A stretch of 15,747 nt of DNA from an uncultured Bacilli bacterium (GTDB lineage: Bacteria; Bacillota_I; Bacilli_A; ML615J-28; CAG-313). This document shows positions 1 through 7,027 of this stretch, piece by piece. Numbering within the stretch: position 1 is the first letter of the stretch; every line of letters begins with the position of its first letter. The translations under genes were made by a program, and so were the position numbers. The notes below the pieces were generated by a model. The model was not told the origin of the DNA, did no database searches, and was given only the letters and a program-made list of their open reading frames with translations. The stretch is taken from positions 1-15,747 of the forward strand of contig CAJGDR010000017.1 in assembly GCA_904502205.1 (NCBI GenBank), given 5' to 3'.

Positions 1-489
1 ACTTGCAAAGCTAGTAATAACATAAATAAAAGGTTTTAATTCTTTACAATGTTCTAACATGAAACTTGATGCTTCGACGATAACGAGTTCATTTTTAAAA
101 CTCTTCGAACTATTTAAAGAAAATAATGGAAGGCCAATATTGCCGCCTAAATAACATTTATATTTTTTGGATAATATAATCGACAACATTCTTGCAGTTG
201 ATGTTTTACCATTTGTTCCAGTAATTACGATTAGTTTAGCTTTTGGATAAAACAAATAAAACAATTCTAAGTCACTAACAACTTGTATCTTTTTATTATT
301 GGCTTCAACCAATAATGGAGTGTCAAATTTAATACCTGGACTTTTAACAATAATATCAATATTATTTAAGTCATATTCGCCAATACCATCAACATATTCA
401 GAAAATGAAATGTTATTCTTTAGAAAAAAATCCTTAACACTCGAGTTACTTTTTCCCATTCCATATAATAAATAATTCTTATTTTTCAT
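1..489 (-). CDS. murD: UDP-N-acetylmuramoylalanine--D-glutamate ligase MurD, N-terminal part (runs off window)
   Basis: MurD adds D-glutamate to UDP-MurNAc-L-Ala in the cytoplasm, using ATP. The first 163 codons are in the window and the gene continues past the left edge. The product begins MKNKNYLLYGMGKSNSS, a Rossmann-like N-terminal domain. The Mur-ligase ATP-binding loop VITGTNGKTSTARM lies at about residues 97-110, followed by GGNIGLPL and VEASSFMLE, which are typical of MurD. Its ATG shares one base with the mraY stop codon (TAATG), so translation is coupled. Position directly after mraY is the usual MurD place in this cluster. Identity is secure; only the C-terminal domain is unseen. 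Confidence 0.93.
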   Translation of the reverse strand, partial: MKNKNYLLYGMGKSNSSVKDFFLKNNISFSEYVDGIGEYDLNNIDIIVKSPGIKFDTPLLVEANNKKIQVVSDLELFYLFYPKAKLIVITGTNGKTSTARMLSIILSKKYKCYLGGNIGLPLFSLNSSKSFKNELVIVEASSFMLEHCKELKPFIYVITSFAS

Positions 490-1454
490 TAAATCCCCCA
501 TAATAAAATGCCAATAATTACAAGTAAAAAACTTATTAATACTAATATTATACTAATTGATCCTTCATTATAACCACTTAATTCTAAATGATGATGATAA
601 GGAGCCATTTTAAATATTCTTTTTCCTTTAGTTTTTTTAAAATACCAAACTTGAATAATTACACTAATTGTTTCAAAAACAAATACTAGTCCCATGATGA
701 CTAAGACCATTTCTTTTTTTGTTAAAATTGCGCTTATTGCAATTGCAGCTCCTATTGCATGCGATCCTACATTCCCCATAAAAACTAATGCCGGATGAAA
801 ATTAAATACTAAAAAACCAAGAACTGAAAAGGCTAAACATAATGAAGAAATTACTAATAGTTGATTTTTTTCAAATTTTCCAATAATAAACATTCCTAGA
901 AATATACAAAGTGATAGATTAGCTGCTAAACCATCCAAACCATCAGTAATATTAAATGAATTACTCCAAGCGATAATATAAAAAATAACAAACAGAATAC
1001 TGAATATTCCTAAGTTTAATTTATAACCAAATATATTAAGTGTATGATTATAATTACTGAGTATTAATAATAAGAAAATAATTATTCCAAATAAACATTC
1101 AATTAAAATTTTAGTCCTTGGTCTTAATCCAGCATTTTGTTTTTGTTTGATAATTTTCTTATCATCTAAAAGGCCTAAAAACCCAAAAAGGATAATTGTT
1201 AAGATGAAAATTAAATCATTAAAATTAAATGAATATTGATTTATTAACTTAACTGTAATAAAGTCAATGATTACAAATCCAATAATTATTATTCCACCGG
1301 CTGTAGGAGTACCATTTTTACTAAAATGGCTTGATGGTCCTAGTTCTCTTACAGACTGAATGTACTTCTTTTCTTTTAAATGTTTTATATAATAATGAAA
1401 AACAATAATTTCGATTAATGTTAGAAATACTAATAAAATTAAAGTTTTAATCAT
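489..1454 (-). CDS. mraY: Phospho-N-acetylmuramoyl-pentapeptide transferase MraY
   Basis: MraY moves phospho-MurNAc-pentapeptide from UDP onto undecaprenyl phosphate in the membrane, giving lipid I. The 321-residue polytopic protein has the family length. Visible motifs are TPTAGG (49-54), the catalytic LLDDKK pair (Asp97-Asp98), NITDGLDGLA (168-177) and the HHHLE motif (287-291). One oddity is the normally invariant MGDxGS segment, which reads MGNVGS here: Asn228 stands where Bacillus MraY has its third essential Asp. The codon is AAT, so this is not an ambiguous base. The ATG overlaps the murE stop by 8 bp and the stop overlaps the murD ATG by 1 bp, indicating one translationally coupled operon. 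Family assignment is firm; whether the Asn lowers activity or is lineage-typical is unknown. Confidence 0.95.
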   Translation of the reverse strand: MIKTLILLVFLTLIEIIVFHYYIKHLKEKKYIQSVRELGPSSHFSKNGTPTAGGIIIIGFVIIDFITVKLINQYSFNFNDLIFILTIILFGFLGLLDDKKIIKQKQNAGLRPRTKILIECLFGIIIFLLLILSNYNHTLNIFGYKLNLGIFSILFVIFYIIAWSNSFNITDGLDGLAANLSLCIFLGMFIIGKFEKNQLLVISSLCLAFSVLGFLVFNFHPALVFMGNVGSHAIGAAIAISAILTKKEMVLVIMGLVFVFETISVIIQVWYFKKTKGKRIFKMAPYHHHLELSGYNEGSISIILVLISFLLVIIGILLWGI

Positions 1455-2856
1455 TTAAAATCTCCTGAACAATTTCTAAATCGGTTAAATAAGTTCCTGA
1501 GACATTTGTCTTTTCAATTCCTTTTCCTAATATTAGAATATAATCTTCATCATTAGAATTATCAAGTGCATATTTAATTGCAGAAAAACGTGATTGGATA
1601 ATTTTATAATTAGTTTTTTTAATGTCAAATATTAAATCACCAATTATTGATTCAAATGATTCTTGACGATTATTGTCTTCTGTAAAAACAACATTGTATG
1701 CTTTATCTGTTACGTATTTACCTATTAAAGGACGTTTTGTTTTATCTCGTTCTCCCCCACTACCTACCACAATCCATAAATTTGTTTTTATTTTATCAAT
1801 AATGAAATCTACAATTCGTTTTGTAGCAGGAAATGTATGAGCATAATCAATAATAATATTTTTGTTTTTTATTTTATATGTATTACTTCTACCTTCAATT
1901 GGTTTAAGATTATGAATAAATTTTTTAAATTTAGATCGATCAACAGGTAAATTATTAAGAACACTATAAGCTCCAACAATATTTTCAATTTGATAATCAC
2001 CAATTAGTTTGGAAGAATAAAGCTTATTATCTATTTCGAATATTGTATTATTTAAATTTGAATCAATTATTTGATAAGTGTAGTTTCCGCTTAAACCAAA
2101 TGTTAAACATTTAGTATTTGTTATCTCACTTATTAATTTATAATTTGTCTGATCTTTATTTGTAATTACTAAACCATCTTTTTTAAGATTATTCAATAAT
2201 AAACACTTTGAATAAAAATAATCACTAAAGTTTAAATGATAATCCATATGGTCTGTTGTTATGTTTGTAAATAAAACAATATCGAACGGAATGTATTTAA
2301 CTCTTAAATTTCTAATACCTTGGCTACTACATTCTAATATAAGATAGTGTGTGTTATTTTTAATGTTTTTAAACTTATTCTTTTTTAAATTTTTTACTAA
2401 AAATTCATAAATTGTAAAGATACTTGGTGTTGTATTAAAAGTTTCAAATCTCAAATCATCTAGAAAAATTCCATTACTTGATATAAGCAACGCGTCTTCT
2501 TGAATATAACGTAAATATTGATAAACTAAAGTTGATGTAGTAGTTTTGCCGTTTGTTCCGGTAACACCAATAATAGTATATTTTTCTAATTCTTTCTTAT
2601 AGAATTTACTTAACAGTTTTGCTTGATATAATTTAACATTGTCTACAACGTGATTATTTAAGTTATCAGGTAAATTTAAACTTTCTTCTGAAATAAATGA
2701 TTTTGCTCCTAGATTTATAGCTTCATCTAAATATAATTTATTTTTAGCGTTAACTACAAAAATACAACCTTCATTACATTCTTTTGAATTATCAGTAATT
2801 TTTGTAACATGATGATTGTTTTTAAAACACGTATTTAATAATTTATTGATTTTCAT
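1447..2856 (-). CDS. murE: UDP-N-acetylmuramyl-tripeptide synthetase MurE
   Basis: MurE adds the third stem-peptide residue (meso-diaminopimelate or lysine) to UDP-MurNAc-L-Ala-D-Glu. The 469-residue product shows DNSKECNEGCIFV (22-34), the ATP loop GVTGTNGKTTT (97-107), the region with the lysine normally carbamylated (Lys217), EGRSN (321-325), DYAHT (337-341), GSGGERDKTKRP (365-376) and LGKGIE (443-448). The residue-selecting loop reads EDNNRQES (393-400). It keeps the Arg of the DAP-type DNPR motif but not the Pro, so the substrate is not certain. I chose the ATG at 2856 because GGAGG lies six bases upstream; a longer frame to 2928 lacks this and would overlap the PBP further. The start overlaps the PBP stop by 14 bp and the end overlaps mraY by 8 bp. 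Confidence 0.94.
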   Translation of the reverse strand: MKINKLLNTCFKNNHHVTKITDNSKECNEGCIFVVNAKNKLYLDEAINLGAKSFISEESLNLPDNLNNHVVDNVKLYQAKLLSKFYKKELEKYTIIGVTGTNGKTTTSTLVYQYLRYIQEDALLISSNGIFLDDLRFETFNTTPSIFTIYEFLVKNLKKNKFKNIKNNTHYLILECSSQGIRNLRVKYIPFDIVLFTNITTDHMDYHLNFSDYFYSKCLLLNNLKKDGLVITNKDQTNYKLISEITNTKCLTFGLSGNYTYQIIDSNLNNTIFEIDNKLYSSKLIGDYQIENIVGAYSVLNNLPVDRSKFKKFIHNLKPIEGRSNTYKIKNKNIIIDYAHTFPATKRIVDFIIDKIKTNLWIVVGSGGERDKTKRPLIGKYVTDKAYNVVFTEDNNRQESFESIIGDLIFDIKKTNYKIIQSRFSAIKYALDNSNDEDYILILGKGIEKTNVSGTYLTDLEIVQEILND

Positions 2857-3281
2857 TATAATCCTCCAAATATAAAATAACCGTTCCACCTTCGATAATA
2901 TCACTTCCACTAGATGGAATTTGAGCAATTACTTTGCCGCTTGTTCCTAAAATTTCGATATTATATTTTGATGTAAGGCTTACTTCTTTTCTTTCTAATC
3001 CAACATAATCAGCAACTTTATAAGTTTTCTTATCAACCCAATATCTCGCATCAAGTGGAATGCCACCTGTTTGTTTAGGAATATTTAATATTGAAAAACT
3101 AGAAGTTAATGCTTCTTTAATAATTGGACCTACAGTAACACCACCATATTGAATTGTGTTTTTAGGATTAACTAAAGCAAAGTAAATTGCAATTTGTGGA
3201 TCATTCATTGGTGCGATTCCTAAGAATGACAAAATATATTGATTAGGTAAATATGCGCCGTTTTGTGCTATTTGTGCTGTA
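2843..3281 (-). pseudogene. spoVD: 3' fragment of interrupted SpoVD-like penicillin-binding protein (transpeptidase C-terminus plus PASTA)
   Basis: This is the downstream half of a class B PBP whose upstream half lies at 14886-15747. The frame is open from the att core (codons ACA GCA CAA ATA) and reads QIAQNGAYLPNQY, SFLGIAPMNDPQIAIY, then VTVGPIIKEAL, which is the usual continuation after the KTGT box in PBP2/FtsI/SpoVD proteins. A single PASTA domain follows (about the last 60 residues; GKVIAQIPSSG, EGGTVILYLED). One PASTA domain and adjacency to murE fit SpoVD better than a two-PASTA PBP2B. As it stands the fragment has no real start: reading upstream past the core meets TGA at 3287-3289, and the internal TTG at 3232 lacks a good ribosome site. 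The stop overlaps the murE start by 14 bp. It should become functional only when the intervening DNA is excised. Confidence 0.85.
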
Positions 3282-3303
3282 GCGGTTCATTTATTAAGCA
3301 CCC
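3256..3303. other. Left attachment junction of the element (core 3276-3281)
   Basis: PBP coding sequence ends at the core GCTGTA (3276-3281) and element DNA begins at 3282. The element side carries TATTAAGCACCC (3292-3303), the inverse of GGGTTCTTAATA at 14880-14891 with one mismatch. In the joined circle both arms lie 12-23 bases from a centre at 3280, a spacing suited to the zinc-ribbon contacts of a serine integrase on attP. The exact crossover dinucleotide is inferred: GT (3279-3280) is likely. Confidence 0.75.
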
Positions 3304-3309
3304 TAATAA

Positions 3310-3338
3310 AGTATATTTGATTATTCAAATTATATGAA
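3310..3338 (-). promoter_or_regulatory. Candidate outward promoter toward the PBP 3' fragment and murE-mraY-murD
   Basis: On the minus strand TTCATA (3333-3338) and TATACT (3310-3315) are 17 bases apart, just after the recombinase terminator and pointing out of the element. The -10 box is good (5 of 6) and the -35 moderate (4 of 6). Such a promoter would be needed to express the downstream Mur operon while the element is integrated. AT-rich DNA gives many chance matches, so this is tentative. Confidence 0.3.
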
Positions 3339-3362
3339 AAAAAGTGAACAAATCGTTCACTT
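3336..3362 (-). terminator. Rho-independent terminator after the recombinase gene
   Basis: The minus strand forms an AAGTGAAC / GTTCACTT stem with a five-base loop, followed by a run of T. It lies about 115 bases past the recombinase stop and would block read-through into the PBP 3' fragment. Confidence 0.8.
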
Positions 3363-3477
3363 AATTTTTATTATAATTTAAGGTTTAAAATAGATTGTTT
3401 AAATTACCCGTTTTAAAGCATTCAAACAATCAAATACCCACTAATTTTTATTTCGAACGCTATAAATCGGGTTGTCA
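3363..3477. other. Untranslated stretch between recombinase and its terminator, with inverted repeat
   Basis: No gene is seen. GATTGTTT (3393-3400) and AAACAATC (3424-3431) form an 8-bp inverted repeat with a 23-base gap. ACCCG and CGGGT (around 3407-3411 and 3468-3472) could pair over a longer distance. The function is unknown: it may be 3' RNA structure or accessory protein-binding DNA near the att end. Confidence 0.35.
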
Positions 3478-5097
3478 TTAAAAAAACTTAAATTTAATTT
3501 CTTCATTAGATAAAACAATTTTCTCAAAGATTAATGTAATCAATACTTTTGTTAATGTGATATTATTGATTAACATGTCTTCATTGATAATTAAATTATT
3601 GAATTTCTTTTTTAATTCTTCTTCACTTGTTTTATAAAATATCTTTAGTTTATTTAGATTAGATTCTAAGTTAATGATTTCTGACTCTAACTCTTTGATT
3701 TTTTCATCATATATTTTAGTGTAAGTATTATCAATAATTAAACGATCAATTAATTTATTAATTTTAATCTTTTTAAAATTAATATCTTTATTCATGTTTT
3801 CAATTTCCTTAACAATTTTATTTAATTTAACTTTTAAAACTTTATCTAATATGTTTTCACATTCTACCATAATTTTATTCGATAATACAACCATCATTTT
3901 AATAATGATTTTTTCTAAATAAAGTTTATTAATTCTTTTGGTTGGACAAAGTTCTTTATTTGTTTTATGAGTTGTACATACATAGTCGTAATAAACTTTA
4001 CCACGATACTTTGGTCTTGACCATCCGTGTAATGTTTTACCACAACAGTTACATATTATAAGACCGGATAAAAGATAATCAGAATGTTCACTAGAAAATT
4101 GGTGCGTTTTATTTTTACTATTTAAGATATCTTGAACTTTTTCAAATAAATCATCATCTATTATTTTAGGAATAGCATTTTTATATTCGTGGTACTCAGG
4201 CTTAGTTACACCATTATCGTATTTGTAGTAACGCTTACGATTAGGATCTGCGTAAATGTATGTTCCATTATAACGTTTATTACGTAAAATATAATATATT
4301 TGTTGATACTTTAAATGTGTTCCGTCTACTTTAGTGTAGCCTTTTTCCATTAAATATTTTTCAATTTCTTTCACACTATAGCCATCTTTAAACAACTGAA
4401 AAATAAGCTTTACAATTATGGCTTTATCTTCATCAATTACAATATTTGAAGATCCTTTGTGATTAAAATTACCTATTTTATTCTTCTCAGAAATAAGTCC
4501 AATTGGCAACAATCCAACTGTTTTGTGTTCTTCTACTTTTTTTAATGTACCTTTAATTGATGTTAAAGCACTATTTTGAGCATGATATTGAGCAACAACT
4601 CCTAATATATTTTTGAGTAAATCACTAGTAGGATCTCCATTATCGTTAAAGTCTAATGCTTTTAAAACACATTTAAATGATTTTAACAATGTAATATATT
4701 TTAAAGTGTCCTCAAGTTTACGTGAAAATCGGTCCATTTTATAGACAAAACATACCCCATAAAAACCTGGGTTATTTTCAATAATTGAAAGCATTCGGTC
4801 AAATTCAGGTCTAAGTCTGCCTTGCATACCCGATACATTATCTTCTTTGAATACATCAGTTTCTTCAAAATAAAATATAAATTGATTTTTATAACTTTCA
4901 TTAATTAATTTAATAAATTTTTTAATTTCATCCAGTTGTAACTTTAAAGAGTTATCTTTAACATCTTCAGTTGATTTTCTAAGATAAATACAAACTCGTA
5001 TTTGTTTAATATAATTGCGATCAATTTTTAGTGTTTTATGATAATATCGCCAACTCTTATCTATTGTATTTAATTCATAATCGGTAAAATTAGTCAT
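3478..5097 (-). CDS. Large serine recombinase (element integrase/excisionase)
   Basis: This 539-residue enzyme is predicted to cut and rejoin DNA at the att sites through a phosphoserine link. The resolvase catalytic domain spans about 33-180, with nucleophile Ser42 in YLRKSTED and the supporting VYKMDRFSRK motif (118-127). A recombinase domain (about 195-310) follows, then a zinc ribbon with Cys349, Cys352, Cys374 and Cys384, and a lysine-rich helical, probably coiled-coil region (about 410-510). Size and order match large serine integrases of phages, TnpX-type elements and the skin recombinase. The ATG at 5097 lies inside the end of a 52-aa upstream ORF and has only a weak AAGAAAAG site, suggesting translational coupling. 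Its place beside the left junction is typical of an integrase gene. A strong hairpin terminator follows. Family assignment is firm; action on the flanking sites is inferred from position and the attP-like dyad. Confidence 0.95.
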   Translation of the reverse strand: MTNFTDYELNTIDKSWRYYHKTLKIDRNYIKQIRVCIYLRKSTEDVKDNSLKLQLDEIKKFIKLINESYKNQFIFYFEETDVFKEDNVSGMQGRLRPEFDRMLSIIENNPGFYGVCFVYKMDRFSRKLEDTLKYITLLKSFKCVLKALDFNDNGDPTSDLLKNILGVVAQYHAQNSALTSIKGTLKKVEEHKTVGLLPIGLISEKNKIGNFNHKGSSNIVIDEDKAIIVKLIFQLFKDGYSVKEIEKYLMEKGYTKVDGTHLKYQQIYYILRNKRYNGTYIYADPNRKRYYKYDNGVTKPEYHEYKNAIPKIIDDDLFEKVQDILNSKNKTHQFSSEHSDYLLSGLIICNCCGKTLHGWSRPKYRGKVYYDYVCTTHKTNKELCPTKRINKLYLEKIIIKMMVVLSNKIMVECENILDKVLKVKLNKIVKEIENMNKDINFKKIKINKLIDRLIIDNTYTKIYDEKIKELESEIINLESNLNKLKIFYKTSEEELKKKFNNLIINEDMLINNITLTKVLITLIFEKIVLSNEEIKFKFF

Positions 5098-5248
5098 ACT
5101 TTTCTTGATTGGTTTCTTTCAAATATATTTCTAATAATATATCAACAATTTTTGTAAGATCTAAATTGTTTAAATTTATTTCACTTAAATCAGGCAATTC
5201 AATATTACCTTTTTGTTTTACTAAAGAATCTCTATTAATCGAAATCAT
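5090..5248 (-). CDS. Small 52-aa protein overlapping the recombinase start (candidate directionality factor)
   Basis: I do not recognise a family. The frame opens with ATG at 5248, reads MISINRDSLVKQKGNIELPD and ends EIYLKETNQEKYD at a TAA (5090-5092), overlapping the recombinase ATG by 8 bases. The C-terminal half (LTKIVDILLEIYLKE) looks helical and amphipathic. A weak GGTGAT ribosome site lies five bases upstream of the start. Overlap with an integrase gene suggests a shared role, for example regulating the recombinase or serving as a recombination directionality factor; SprB of the SPbeta system is of similar size. This function is inference from position only. It may also be a leader ORF that merely couples translation of the recombinase. 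Confidence 0.5.
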   Translation of the reverse strand: MISINRDSLVKQKGNIELPDLSEINLNNLDLTKIVDILLEIYLKETNQEKYD

Positions 5249-5262
5249 ATTATCACCACTAA

Positions 5263-5290
5263 ATAGTATGATTTAATATATTTAATAATG
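5263..5290 (-). promoter_or_regulatory. Possible sigma-E-like promoter before the recombinase operon
   Basis: On the minus strand CATACTAT (5263-5270) matches the sporulation sigma-E -10 consensus CATACAnT at all but one base. CATTATT (5284-5290) lies 13 bases upstream, near the ATATT-type -35. No good sigma-A promoter is visible here. Transcription would start about 9 bases before the 52-aa ORF, which leaves little of its ribosome site. The match is weak evidence in AT-rich DNA. Confidence 0.3.
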
Positions 5291-5300
5291 AATACAAATA

Positions 5301-5328
5301 AAAAAAGGAACTTACAAGTTCCTTTTTT
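5301..5328 (-). terminator. Rho-independent terminator after the ABC-F gene
   Basis: The stem GGAACT / AGTTCC with a four-base loop is flanked by A and T runs, so it could work on both strands. It begins at the ABC-F stop codon and separates that gene from the recombinase operon. Confidence 0.85.
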
Positions 5329-6871
5329 ATAATGCATATTCCTCTAGATTAATTACTCTAGATGCAATAGTTTGATAAAAATCGGCTTCGTGACAAACTA
5401 AAAGGATTGTTCCTTTATAATTTTGAATTGCCTCTTGTAAAGCTTCTTTTGCTAAAACATCTAAATGGTTAGTAGGTTCGTCAAGTACTAAACAATTATA
5501 TTCACCGATCGTTAATTTACAAAGACGGACCTTGGCAGCTTCACCACCAGATAATGTAATTATTTGTGATTCAATATGTTCATGAGTCAATCCACAAGCA
5601 GCAAGTGCAGCATGAACTTCACCTTGATTAAGGGTAGGGAAACTATCCCAGATTTCATCACGTGGAGTATTACGATTGCCTTCAACTTCTTGTTCAAAAT
5701 AACCTAATGTAATTGTAGAGCTTTTTTCTACTACACCACTAAAAGGTTTAATTATACCAAGTAATGTTTTAATTAATGTTGATTTACCTACACCATTAAT
5801 TCCTTTAATTACAATGTGTTCACCTTTAACTATTTCAATATCAAATGATTTAGTAAGTGGTCTATCATAACCTAATACTAAGTTTTCTGCTTTAAATAAT
5901 ACTTTACCAGATGGACGACCTTCTTTAAATACAAAGTTTGGTTTAATTTGAACACGTCCTTTATCTAGACGTTCCATTTTATCTAACTTCTTTTGTCGGC
6001 TATTAGCCATACCACGTGTTGCAACGCGAGCTTTGTTTCTTGCAATAAAATCTTCCATTTGTTTGATTTCTTTAACTTGTGCCTCATATGCTGCATCAGC
6101 TTGTCTTTTCTTCATTTCGTAAGCAGCAACAAATTGATCATAGTTACCACTATATCTAGTTAGTACTCCATTATCAATATGATAGACAACATTAATAACA
6201 GAATTTAAAAATTCAATGTCATGTGAAACTAGGATAAATGCATTTTCAAATTCATTTAAATAGTTTCTAAGCCAATTTATATGGTTTTCGTCTAAATAGT
6301 TTGTCGGTTCGTCAAGAATTAAAATACCTGGATTTTGTAATAAAACTTTAGTTAATAAAACCTTTGCACGTTCACCACCCGAAAGTTCAGTAACATCTTT
6401 ATCTAAACCAATAAAATTCAAACCAAGACCATTGGAAATTTCTTCAATTTTTGCATCTATTGTATAGAAACCACTAGATTCTAACATTGATTGCATTTCA
6501 CCAATATCATCAAGTAATTCTTGCATTCTATCAGCATCACAATCTGCCATTTCTTCATAATCTTTATAAATTTGTTCTTCTAATTTGAACATATGACTAA
6601 AGGCTTCTTTTAAAAATTCACGAATTGTTTTACCTTTAGTAAGTGTTGAATATTGATCTAAATAACCAATATCTAAATGTTTAGCCCATTCAATTTTACC
6701 TTCAGTTGGTAGTTCATTACCTAAAATAATGTTAATGAATGTTGATTTACCTTCACCATTAGCACCTACAATACCGACATGTTCACCTTTTAAAAGACGA
6801 AAGTTAGCATTTTTTAAAATTTGTCTACCACCAAAATTATGTGATACATTTACTACATTTAATAAACTCAT
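5327..6871 (-). CDS. ABC-F family ATP-binding protein (YkpA/YbiT-like)
   Basis: This soluble protein has two ABC ATPase domains and no membrane segment, so it should act on ribosomes rather than as a transporter. The 514-residue chain has a first Walker A GANGEGKST, signature TELSGGERAK and Walker B LILDEPTNYLD, then a charged linker (FIARNKARVATRGMANSRQ). The second set is GINGVGKST, LSGGEAAK and LVLDEPTNHLD. The linker and length match the YkpA/YbiT group of ABC-F translation factors more than antibiotic-resistance types, though resistance cannot be ruled out. I chose the ATG at 6871, with GGAG five bases upstream, over an upstream TTG at 6889 that would place the ribosome site inside the gene. 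It is a single-gene unit with its own extended -10 promoter and terminator. Confidence 0.9.
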   Translation of the reverse strand: MSLLNVVNVSHNFGGRQILKNANFRLLKGEHVGIVGANGEGKSTFINIILGNELPTEGKIEWAKHLDIGYLDQYSTLTKGKTIREFLKEAFSHMFKLEEQIYKDYEEMADCDADRMQELLDDIGEMQSMLESSGFYTIDAKIEEISNGLGLNFIGLDKDVTELSGGERAKVLLTKVLLQNPGILILDEPTNYLDENHINWLRNYLNEFENAFILVSHDIEFLNSVINVVYHIDNGVLTRYSGNYDQFVAAYEMKKRQADAAYEAQVKEIKQMEDFIARNKARVATRGMANSRQKKLDKMERLDKGRVQIKPNFVFKEGRPSGKVLFKAENLVLGYDRPLTKSFDIEIVKGEHIVIKGINGVGKSTLIKTLLGIIKPFSGVVEKSSTITLGYFEQEVEGNRNTPRDEIWDSFPTLNQGEVHAALAACGLTHEHIESQIITLSGGEAAKVRLCKLTIGEYNCLVLDEPTNHLDVLAKEALQEAIQNYKGTILLVCHEADFYQTIASRVINLEEYAL

Positions 6872-6898
6872 ATTATCTCCTATTTTCAAAACATCACT

Positions 6899-6907
6899 AT
6901 TATATCA
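6899..6907 (-). promoter_or_regulatory. Extended -10 promoter of the ABC-F gene
   Basis: TGATATAAT on the minus strand is a perfect TATAAT with an upstream TG, about 28 bases before the start codon. No good -35 is present at 17 bases (ATCTCC), so it would rely on the extended -10. Confidence 0.55.
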
Positions 6908-6982
6908 CAAACCTTGTTTTTGGAGATTAAAATATATAATTATATTATTTCTAATTTCATCCGCTATAAATAAGGTATAAAA

Positions 6983-7013
6983 AAATAACACTCTTTATTA
7001 AAGAGTGTTATTT
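6983..7013 (-). terminator. Rho-independent terminator after the purine permease gene
   Basis: A near-perfect palindrome with arms AAATAACACTCTTTA and its complement lies 15 bases past the permease stop codon, with A/T runs on either side. Confidence 0.85.
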
Positions 7014-7027
7014 AATGTTTAATGTAA

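Noticed and set aside
2857..2928. Longer N-terminus for MurE starting at 2928
   Set aside because: It would overlap the PBP coding end by 86 bases and lacks a ribosome site, whereas the ATG at 2856 has GGAGG at proper spacing and gives the family's normal N-terminus.
3244..3291. Short ATG frame (about 15 codons) across the left att core, after AGGGTG
   Set aside because: Very short and out of frame with the PBP fragment; no sign of selection, and the ribosome-like site is part of the attP arm.
4701..4901. Second minus-strand frame inside the recombinase gene
   Set aside because: It is out of frame with the catalytic domain, which carries all expected motifs; there is no evidence of independent expression.
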